Shown: positions 44,027-50,440 of the stretch, piece after piece
Numbering within the stretch: position 1 is the stretch's first letter
Layout of the letters: the number at the start of each line of letters is the position of its first letter
Assembly: GCA_963801065.1 (NCBI GenBank)
Contig: CAWDDG010000008.1
Location: 949,850-1,013,849, forward strand
Length of the DNA: 64,000 bases
From: CAWDDG01 sp963801065
Lineage (GTDB): Bacteria > Actinomycetota > Actinomycetes > Jiangellales > Jiangellaceae
Direction of reading: 5' to 3'
The notes under the pieces: generated by a model
What the model saw: the letters and a program-made list of their open reading frames with translations, nothing else
Told to the model about the DNA's origin: nothing
The model's database searches: none
Made by a program: the position numbers and the translations under genes

Positions 44027-45172
44027 GTGCCCGATCCCGTCGAAGTGCGCAAGGTCCCGATCGAGAGCGTCAGCGACGCGTCCGGCCTGGCCGGGCTGGT
44101 CGACGGAGGCGTGATCGACGCCGACAGCGTCGTCGCGATCATTGGCAAGACCGAGGGCAACGGCGGCGTCAACGACTACACCCGGATCATCGCGGACCGG
44201 GCCTTTCGTGAGGTGCTCGTCGAGAAGGGTGACCGATCTCCGGACGAGGTCAGACAGGTCCCGATCGTGTGGTCCGGCGGGACGGACGGCGTCATCAGCC
44301 CGCACGCCACGGTCTTCGCGAGGGTACCCGCCGACCGCGTCGAGAAGAGCGCAGAGCCGCGCCTGTCGGTCGGGTTCGCGATGAGCGAGCCCATCCGCCC
44401 CGAGGAGATCGGCCGCCGCGGGATGATCGAGAAGGTCGCCGCCGGCGTCCGGGCCGCGATGACTCGGGCCGGGATCAGCGACCCGGCCGACGTCCACTAC
44501 GTCCAGACCAAGACCCCGCTGCTCACCATCCACACGATCCGTGATGCGAAGGCGCGCGGCGAGACCGTGTGGACCGAGCACACGCACGAGTCGATGGACC
44601 TGTCCAACGGTTGTACCGGCCTCGGCGTCGCGGTCGCCCTGGGTGAGATCGGGATGCCGTCCGACGACCAGGTCATGCACGATCGCGGGCTCTACTCTGC
44701 CGTCGCCTCATGTTCGTCGGGCGTCGAGCTCGACCAGGCCCAGGTCGTCGTCGTCGGCAACGTCCGGGGGATAGGCGGCAGGTATCGGATCGGCCACTCG
44801 GTGATGCGGGACGCTCTCGATGCCGACGGGATCTGGGACGCCATCCAGGACGCGGGACTCGACCTGCCCGCCCGGCCGCGCTGGACCGACCTGGACGGCC
44901 GTTTGGTCAACGTGTTCCTCAAGTGCGAGGTCAGCCAGGACGGCACCGTGCGGGGCCGGCGCAACGCCATGCTCGACGACTCGGACGTCCATTGGCACCG
45001 GCAGATCAAGAGCTGCGTGGGGGGAGTCGCCGCCGCCGTCACCGGCGACCCCGCGGTGTTCGTGTCGGTCTCGGCTGCTCACCAGGGTCCCGACGGCGGC
45101 GGTCCGGTCGCCGCGATCGTCGATCTCGGCCCGGTGCCGGCCACGGGTTACGTCTGGGCCGACGAGGGCTGA
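44027..45172 (+). CDS. Ring-opening amidohydrolase (barbiturase / cyanuric acid hydrolase family)
   Basis: A 381-residue protein of the AtzD/TrzD/barbiturase fold, built from three similar domains each with a Ser-Lys pair. Visible blocks are IGKTEGNGGVNDYTR with VWSGGTDGVISPH (domain 1), YVQTKTPLLT with VASCSSGVELDQAQVVVVGN (domain 2) and FLKCEVSQDG with SVSAAHQGPDGGGPVAAI (domain 3). Characterised members open cyanuric acid to carboxybiuret or barbiturate to ureidomalonate; sequence alone does not separate them. GTG 44027 has GAGG 8 nt ahead; GTG 44018 is possible. It forms an operon with carbamate kinase. Confidence 0.9.
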   Translation: MPDPVEVRKVPIESVSDASGLAGLVDGGVIDADSVVAIIGKTEGNGGVNDYTRIIADRAFREVLVEKGDRSPDEVRQVPIVWSGGTDGVISPHATVFARVPADRVEKSAEPRLSVGFAMSEPIRPEEIGRRGMIEKVAAGVRAAMTRAGISDPADVHYVQTKTPLLTIHTIRDAKARGETVWTEHTHESMDLSNGCTGLGVAVALGEIGMPSDDQVMHDRGLYSAVASCSSGVELDQAQVVVVGNVRGIGGRYRIGHSVMRDALDADGIWDAIQDAGLDLPARPRWTDLDGRLVNVFLKCEVSQDGTVRGRRNAMLDDSDVHWHRQIKSCVGGVAAAVTGDPAVFVSVSAAHQGPDGGGPVAAIVDLGPVPATGYVWADEG

Positions 45173-45258
45173 CCAGCTGGGTCGGCGGGACAATCACGAC
45201 TGCTCGCGAGCATGATCAGTTGTGAACTGACAAGCGCATACGAGCACGGGGGTGCGAA

Positions 45259-45855
45259 ATGGCAGGCGATGGTCAGCAAGGACGGGTCGGCTCGTTCGTC
45301 GAGCGGTTGGGCAGTCTTCCCGCGGTCGCTACGGTCCTCACCGTGATCATCGCGTTGTACATGACGTTGGTGGCGTTCGGGAACATCACCGACTTCGGCA
45401 CGAACCAGCAGTTCGTGCAGCACGTCCTCGAGATGGACACGACGTTCAACGACGACGACGTGATGTGGCGTGCGATCGAGAACAACACGCTCCAGAACAT
45501 CGGTTACGTCGGCGTCATCGTCTGGGAGACGTTGACGGCGCTGGTGCTCTTGTACGCCGCGTGGCAGCTGTTCAAGCGTCTCCGCGGTGGTGGTGACTGG
45601 ACGCGGGCGCGGCGGGTGGCGAGCGTCGGCATGCTGATGGTCATCCTGCTCTTTGGCCTCGGCTTCATCACCATCGGCGGCGAGTGGTTCTCGATGTGGC
45701 AGTCCAGCGAATGGAACGGGCTAGAACCGGCACTCCAGAACGTCATCCTGGCCGCGTTCGCACTGGTCCTGGTCCAGTTGCCGTCGCGGGACTGGACGGA
45801 GGGCAGGCACATCGCCGCGGATGACCGCCCGTCCCCGGAGCACGCCAAGGCCTGA
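45259..45855 (+). CDS. DUF2165-type small membrane protein
   Basis: A 198-residue protein with four hydrophobic segments (AVATVLTVIIALYMTLVAF, IGYVGVIVWETLTALVLLYA, GMLMVILLFGLGFITIGG, VILAAFALVLVQLP). The conserved GNITDFGTNQQFVQHVLEMD loop and the EWFSMWQSSEWNGLEPA stretch are typical of DUF2165. The function is unknown. ATG 45259 follows GGGGTG. No operon partner is obvious, although it lies on the same strand 86 bp after the amidohydrolase gene. Confidence 0.8.
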   Translation: MAGDGQQGRVGSFVERLGSLPAVATVLTVIIALYMTLVAFGNITDFGTNQQFVQHVLEMDTTFNDDDVMWRAIENNTLQNIGYVGVIVWETLTALVLLYAAWQLFKRLRGGGDWTRARRVASVGMLMVILLFGLGFITIGGEWFSMWQSSEWNGLEPALQNVILAAFALVLVQLPSRDWTEGRHIAADDRPSPEHAKA

Positions 45856-45899
45856 CCGCCCTGGCGCACATGGCGCCGCCGGCGCTAAGGTCGCCGGCC

Positions 45900-46445
45900 G
45901 TGACCTCGCAGCCTCGGCGTCCACCGCCGCCGTCGCGCTCCGCCGACACCGGCGCGGCCGACCCGAAGGTCATGGCGGCGCTGGTCGCGTACGAGAGCGG
46001 CTCGGGCGGGTCGGCCGACGTCGTCGCGGCTCTCGCGAAGGGCCGGCTTCTCGTGCCGGTCGTGGCCGTCCTCGACGATGCCGGCACGTCCGCAGAGGGC
46101 ATCCGGGCAGACAAGTCCTCGCACATGGCCACGGTCAGCACGACCGGGCGCGACGGCCGCCGCGGTCTGCTGGCGTTTACCTGCGTGGAGTCGATGCGGC
46201 GCTGGAACCCGCAGGCGCGGCCGGTTCCGATCCCGGTCCGCGGCGCCGCCGAGGCGGCACTCGCCGAGGGGGCGGGAGCCCTCGTCGTCGACATCGCGGG
46301 CCCGGTGGTGTTCGCGATCGAGGCGCCGGACCTGCGGGCGCTCGCGGCGGGCTGGCGCGCTGTCGCGGGCGAGCAGAAGGGGTCGAGCTTGGCGTCCGGG
46401 TGGCGGACGGGCATCGGGCGGCTGGTTCGCCGGGTCCGCCGCTGA
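45900..46445 (+). CDS. SseB-family N-terminal domain protein
   Basis: A 181-residue protein with the SseB-like fold: LVAYESGSGGSADVVAALAK, GRLLVPVVAVLDD, DKSSHMATVST and LLAFTCVESMRRWNP. The role is unknown, but this gene sits just upstream of infC in many actinomycetes, which matches here. GTG 45900 lies 8 nt after TAAGGT (45886-45891), again a leaderless layout. Translation from a codon further upstream (45870) is in frame but lacks support. Confidence 0.8.
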   Translation: MTSQPRRPPPPSRSADTGAADPKVMAALVAYESGSGGSADVVAALAKGRLLVPVVAVLDDAGTSAEGIRADKSSHMATVSTTGRDGRRGLLAFTCVESMRRWNPQARPVPIPVRGAAEAALAEGAGALVVDIAGPVVFAIEAPDLRALAAGWRAVAGEQKGSSLASGWRTGIGRLVRRVRR

Positions 46446-46732
46446 GCGACAGCTCACGACCGAGCTGCTGACGTGTTCCGGCGGGCTCCCTCCTGGTACC
46501 ATCGGAAGCAGACCGACTCGACATGCCACGAGAAGGCATGGCGAGGCGCAAGTGGAGACTCTCCCACCCGCAGCGGCTGCACCGGCCGTCGGGTCCCAGG
46601 TCGGGTGCTCGCCCCTGGCGGCGTGCGCCGAGTCGATGGGAAGCCTCCGCGTGCGTATGCACCGGGGGCTCTTTCGTGGTGCCCGCCGCGCGCCGGTCGA
46701 GGACACAACCCGACGTCAGACAGGAGGACGGC
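46446..46732 (+). promoter_or_regulatory. infC promoter and long 5' leader
   Basis: TACCAT (46497-46502) is a good -10 with a weak TGTTCC -35 at 46474-46479. The transcript would have about 225 nt of leader before the infC start. It is GC-rich with several possible stems, for example around 46590-46620 and GCACC/GGTGC near 46659-46682. infC-rpmI-rplT operons are commonly autoregulated through such leaders by L20 or IF3, so an attenuator or protein-binding leader is likely, but no named RNA family can be confirmed by eye. Confidence 0.55.
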
Positions 46733-47395
46733 ATCAGCGTCGAGCCCCGCATCAACGACCGGATCCGCGTACGTGAGGTCCGGCTCGTCGGCCCCAACGG
46801 TGAGCAGGTAGGCATCGTCAGCACGGAGGACGCTCTCCGGCTCGCCCAGGAAGCCGATCTCGACCTGGTCGAGGTCGCACCGTCGGCCCAGCCGCCGGTG
46901 GCCAAGCTCATGGACTACGGCAAGTTCAAATACGAGTCCGCGATGAAGGCACGCGAGGCTCGCCGGAACCAGTCGCACGTCCTGATCAAGGAGCAGAAGC
47001 TCCGCCCGAAGATCGACACGCACGACTACGAGACCAAGAAGCGCAATGTCGAACGGTTCCTCGCCGAGGGCGACAAGGTCAAGGTCACGATCATGTTCCG
47101 GGGCCGTGAGCAGTCCCGGCCGGAGCTCGGCTTCCGGCTGCTGCAACGGCTGGCGGGCGACGTCGCGGAGCTCGGCTTCGTGGAGTCCTCGCCGAAGCAG
47201 GACGGCCGCAACATGATCATGGTCCTCGGGCCGCACAAGAAGAAGGCCGACGCGAGGGCCGACAAGGAAGCCCAGCGCGTCCGCCGGGCTGCCGAGCGAG
47301 AGGCCGACGCGGAGGCCGAGCGCACCGAGCGGGCCGCGAGCCGGGCCGCCGCCGCGGCCGAGAAGGCGGCGCAGAAGTCGACCGACGCGCCCTGA
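46733..47395 (+). CDS. infC: Translation initiation factor IF-3 with apparent AUC start
   Basis: Binds the 30S subunit and rejects wrong start codons and tRNAs. The N-domain is EPRINDRIRVREVRLVGPNG to KLMDYGKFKYE, the linker is lysine/arginine-rich, and the C-domain is KIDTHDYETKKRNVERFL to MIMVLGP. A charged Ala/Glu-rich tail of about 50 residues follows, as in many actinomycetes. Homology begins at ISVEPRIND. An AGGAGG at 46722-46727 stands 5 nt before ATC 46733, and no ATG/GTG/TTG lies at a suitable spacing. AUU/AUC starts in infC are the known basis of IF3 autoregulation, so ATC is chosen. Confidence 0.92.
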   Translation: MSVEPRINDRIRVREVRLVGPNGEQVGIVSTEDALRLAQEADLDLVEVAPSAQPPVAKLMDYGKFKYESAMKAREARRNQSHVLIKEQKLRPKIDTHDYETKKRNVERFLAEGDKVKVTIMFRGREQSRPELGFRLLQRLAGDVAELGFVESSPKQDGRNMIMVLGPHKKKADARADKEAQRVRRAAEREADAEAERTERAASRAAAAAEKAAQKSTDAP

Positions 47396-47429
47396 GCACG
47401 ACGACCACCGACAAGGAGATACGGCAGCC

Positions 47430-47624
47430 ATGCCGAAGATGAAGACGCACAGCGGGTCCAGCAAGCGGTTCCGCATCACGGGTAGCGGCAAGATCATGCG
47501 CCAAAAGGCGAACCGCCGGCACAACTTCGAGCACAAGCCCACGACCCGCACCCGCCGCCTCGACGGACTGACCGAGGTCTCGGCCGCCGACACGAAGCGG
47601 ATCAAGAAGCTGCTCGGCAAGTAA
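47430..47624 (+). CDS. rpmI: 50S ribosomal protein L35
   Basis: A 64-residue basic protein: MPKMKTHSGSSKRFRITGSG, then RRHNFEHKPTTRTRRLDG and a terminal IKKLLGK. It is typical of bL35. ATG 47430 follows AAGGAG. It is the second gene of infC-rpmI-rplT, 34 bp after infC. Confidence 0.97.
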   Translation: MPKMKTHSGSSKRFRITGSGKIMRQKANRRHNFEHKPTTRTRRLDGLTEVSAADTKRIKKLLGK

Positions 47625-47675
47625 CGACGACGACGTTTCTCGGGCCGTGCCGGCCCGACCTAGCAAGGAGTTCCA

Positions 47676-48056
47676 GTGGCACGCGTGAAGCGGGCAGCCA
47701 ACGCCCACAAGAAGCGCCGTGAGGTCCTCGAGCAGGCCAGCGGCTACCGGGGTCAGCGATCCCGGCTCTACCGCAAAGCGAAGGAGCAGGTCACCCATTC
47801 CCTCGTCTACGCCTACCGTGATCGCAAGCAGCGCAAGGGCGACTTCCGGCAGCTGTGGATCACCCGGATCAACGCTGCCGCCCGCGCCAACGGCATGACC
47901 TACAACCGGTTCATTCAGGGCCTTCGGCTCGCGGAGGTCGAGGTCGACCGCAAGATCCTGGCCGACCTTGCCGTGAACGACGCCGCTGCCTTCGCCGCAC
48001 TGGTCGAGACCGCACGCGCGGCTCTGCCGGCCGACCGCAACGCCCCCGCGGCCTGA
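47676..48056 (+). CDS. rplT: 50S ribosomal protein L20
   Basis: A 126-residue bL20: MARVKRAANAHKKRREVLEQ, QASGYRGQRSRLYRKAKEQV, LWITRINAAARANGMTYNRF and ILADLAVNDAAAFAALVE. It is needed for early 50S assembly and in some bacteria represses its own operon through the infC leader. The start is a GTG-preceded ATG-equivalent at 47676 (GTG) with AAGGAG ahead. A GC hairpin follows at 48064-48082. Confidence 0.97.
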   Translation: MARVKRAANAHKKRREVLEQASGYRGQRSRLYRKAKEQVTHSLVYAYRDRKQRKGDFRQLWITRINAAARANGMTYNRFIQGLRLAEVEVDRKILADLAVNDAAAFAALVETARAALPADRNAPAA

Positions 48057-48063
48057 TCGACTC

Positions 48064-48082
48064 GCCGGCCATAAAGGCCGGC
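48064..48082. terminator. Hairpin after rplT
   Basis: GCCGGCC and GGCCGGC form a perfect 7-bp stem with an ATAAA loop, 7 bp after the rplT stop. It is a good candidate for the infC operon terminator and has no T-run. Confidence 0.55.
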
Positions 48083-48189
48083 ACACCGCACGGCCCGCGC
48101 CGCCGGGCGAGACGCCGAACAACGGCATCTCACCCGGCGGCGGACGTCGTCTCGGCTGCCTCATGCCGGGCGGCCGCGTGAGCGCGGCG

Positions 48190-48284
48190 GACGTGGCACG
48201 CTGAAACGATGTTCGTGGCACGTCGCGCCGTCGTGGTCGCGGGCGAAATGTCCAGGTTCGTGGAACGCTCCAGCGTGCCACGTC
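48190..48284. repeat. Inverted and direct repeats upstream of the rRNA methyltransferase
   Basis: GACGTGGCACGCTG (48190-48203) pairs exactly with CAGCGTGCCACGTC (48271-48284). Between them are two near-identical direct copies, GTTCGTGGCACG (48211-48222) and GTTCGTGGAACG (48255-48266). The core GTGGCACG thus occurs three times on one strand or the other. The 268-bp gap 48057-48324 holds this array and the rplT hairpin, and nothing else I can support. Either a repeat element or a multi-site operator is possible. Confidence 0.55.
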
Positions 48285-48324
48285 GGCATGGAGCGACGCG
48301 GCGATCAGCTGGAGGGTTGTCGAC

Positions 48325-49137
48325 GTGCTGACGGAGCGTTCGGGGCGGATTCGCGAGGCACGAAGGCTGCGGCGCCGGGCCGCCCGGGACAAGGCGGCGT
48401 TGTTCCTCGCCGAGGGGCCGCAGGCGGTCCGGGAGGCGCTGAACGAAGCTGGGCACGCCCGGCCCGGCCTGGTGGTCGAGATCTTCGCGTCCGCGTCGGC
48501 CGCTTCGCGTCACAGCGGCCTGCTCGACGACGCCGCGCTGGCCCGCGTCCCCGTGCACGTCTCAGACGACGCAGCGGTCGCCTCGTTGTCGGAGACCGTC
48601 ACGCCGCAAGGGCTGGTCGCCGTCTGCCGGCTGCTCACGGTGCCGCTGGCCGAGGCGCTCGAGTCGAGGCCGGCCCTGGTCGCCGTTCTCGTCGAGGTCC
48701 GTGACCCCGGCAACGCCGGCACCGTGATCCGGTGTGCCGACGCTGCGGGAGCAGACGCCGTCATACTCGCCGGTGATTCGGTGGACCTGCACGGCGGCAA
48801 GTGCGTCCGCGCGTCGGCGGGCAGCGTGTTCCATCTGCCGGTCGTGGCCGGCGTCGCGGTCGATCACGCCGTCGTGGTACTGCGGCAACAGGGACTGTCC
48901 GTGCTCGCCGCCGACGGCGCCGCGCCGACCGACCTCGACGAGGCCGCCGACGCTGGATTGTTGGCCGGGCCGACCGCGTGGCTGTTCGGCAACGAGGCGC
49001 GCGGCCTGCCTGCCGCGGTCGTCGAACAGGCAGACCAGGCGGTTCGCGTGCCGATCCATGGGCGAGCCGAGAGCTTGAACCTGGCAGCAGCCGCCGCGGT
49101 CTGCCTGTACGCCTCGGCCCGCGCCCACCACCGCTGA
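48325..49137 (+). CDS. SpoU/TrmH-family rRNA methyltransferase
   Basis: A 270-residue 2'-O-ribose methyltransferase of the TsnR/RlmB type. An N-terminal RNA-binding domain (REARRLRRRAARDKAALFLAEG) precedes the knotted SPOUT domain. The three motifs are EVRDPGNAGTVIRCADAAGA, WLFGNEARGLP and VPIHGRAESLNLAAAAAVCLY. This gene between rplT and pheS is a conserved actinomycete arrangement. GTG 48325 follows GGAGGG. The target nucleotide is not known; 23S rRNA is most likely. Confidence 0.9.
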   Translation: MLTERSGRIREARRLRRRAARDKAALFLAEGPQAVREALNEAGHARPGLVVEIFASASAASRHSGLLDDAALARVPVHVSDDAAVASLSETVTPQGLVAVCRLLTVPLAEALESRPALVAVLVEVRDPGNAGTVIRCADAAGADAVILAGDSVDLHGGKCVRASAGSVFHLPVVAGVAVDHAVVVLRQQGLSVLAADGAAPTDLDEAADAGLLAGPTAWLFGNEARGLPAAVVEQADQAVRVPIHGRAESLNLAAAAAVCLYASARAHHR

Positions 49138-49330
49138 TCACGTCCGGCCCCGGACGCGCCTCTGCGGACGAATCCTGTGGATGCACGCGAGTTCAGGCCG
49201 GTGTTCGTCGGTTTCGTCAGCGAAGATGCCTCGACTCGAGCCAGCGGAGTGGCGCGGCCAGCGGGCGGCGCAGAGAGCGAGCCTCCTAGACTCGGGCGCG
49301 TCCCGAGCCACGAGGTGGGTAGCGAAGAAG

Positions 49331-50440
49331 ATGTCGGCGCCGAACAGCGATTACGACCCGGTCGAGGTCACGCCGCTCCACCCGGACGAGGTGGCGCGCA
49401 TGCGTGCAGAGGCACTGGACGCGATCGAGGGGGCGACGAACCTGGAGGCGCTCAAGGAGGTGCGCCTCGCCCACGCGGGAGACCGGTCCCCGCTGGCGCT
49501 GGCCAACCGCGAGATCGGCGCCCTTCCGCCGCAGGCGCGCAAGGAGGCCGGGCAGCGCGTCGGAGCGGCGCGGCGTGATGTCGCAGAGGCGGTGGCGGCA
49601 CGCCAGACGGTGCTCGAGGCCGAACGCGACGAGCGCGTCCTGGTCGAGGAGGCCGTCGACGTCACGCTTCCCTGGGACCGCGCTCCGCGCGGGGCGCGGC
49701 ATCCGCTGACCACCATCCAGGAGCGGGTCGCCGACGTCTTCGTCGCGATGGGATGGGAGATCGCGGAGGGTCCCGAGGCGGAGGCCGAGTGGCTGAACTT
49801 CGATGCGCTCAACATGGGCCCGGACCACCCCGCGCGCACCATGCAGGACACCTTCTTCGTCGAGTCGGAGGAGTCGGGCCTCGTCCTTCGTACGCACACG
49901 TCGCCGGTGCAGGCGCGAACGATGCTGGAGCGCACGCCGCCCATCTACGTGATCTGCCCGGGCCGGACGTTCCGCACCGACGAGCTCGACGCCACCCATA
50001 CACCCGTCTTCAGCCAGGTCGAGGGGCTTGCCGTCGACGAAGGCATCACGATGGCCCACCTCAAGGGCACGCTCGACCATTTCGCGGAAGCAATGTTCGG
50101 CGAGGGGATCACGACCCGGCTGCGGCCGTCGTACTTCCCGTTCACAGAGCCGAGTGCCGAGATGGACCTGCAGTGTTTCGTGTGCCGCGGCGCATCCGTG
50201 GGCAACCCTGACGCGCCGTGCCGGACCTGCTCGTCCGAGGGTTGGATCGAGTGGGGTGGCTGCGGTGTCGTGAACCCGAGGGTCCTTGTGGCCTGCGGCA
50301 TCGACCCGGAGCGCTACACCGGCTTCGCGTTCGGCATGGGGCTGGAGCGGACGCTCATGTTCCGCCACGGCATCGAGGACATGCGCGACATGGTCGAGGG
50401 GGACATCCGCTTCGCCGGTGCGTTCGGGATGGAGATCTGA
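49331..50440 (+). CDS. pheS: Phenylalanine-tRNA ligase alpha subunit
   Basis: The catalytic class II synthetase subunit, 369 residues. An N-terminal coiled coil (about 20-110, ALDAIEGATNLEALKEVRLA) for tRNA binding precedes the catalytic core. Motif 2 is around ICPGRTFRTDELDATHTPVF, with GWIEWGGCGVVNP, and motif 3 is GFAFGMGLERTLMFRHGI. ATG 49331 is chosen from family length; GAAGAAG lies just ahead. TAGACT at about 49287-49292 is a -10 candidate. The stop overlaps the pheT start by one base (TGATG). Confidence 0.96.
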   Translation: MSAPNSDYDPVEVTPLHPDEVARMRAEALDAIEGATNLEALKEVRLAHAGDRSPLALANREIGALPPQARKEAGQRVGAARRDVAEAVAARQTVLEAERDERVLVEEAVDVTLPWDRAPRGARHPLTTIQERVADVFVAMGWEIAEGPEAEAEWLNFDALNMGPDHPARTMQDTFFVESEESGLVLRTHTSPVQARTMLERTPPIYVICPGRTFRTDELDATHTPVFSQVEGLAVDEGITMAHLKGTLDHFAEAMFGEGITTRLRPSYFPFTEPSAEMDLQCFVCRGASVGNPDAPCRTCSSEGWIEWGGCGVVNPRVLVACGIDPERYTGFAFGMGLERTLMFRHGIEDMRDMVEGDIRFAGAFGMEI

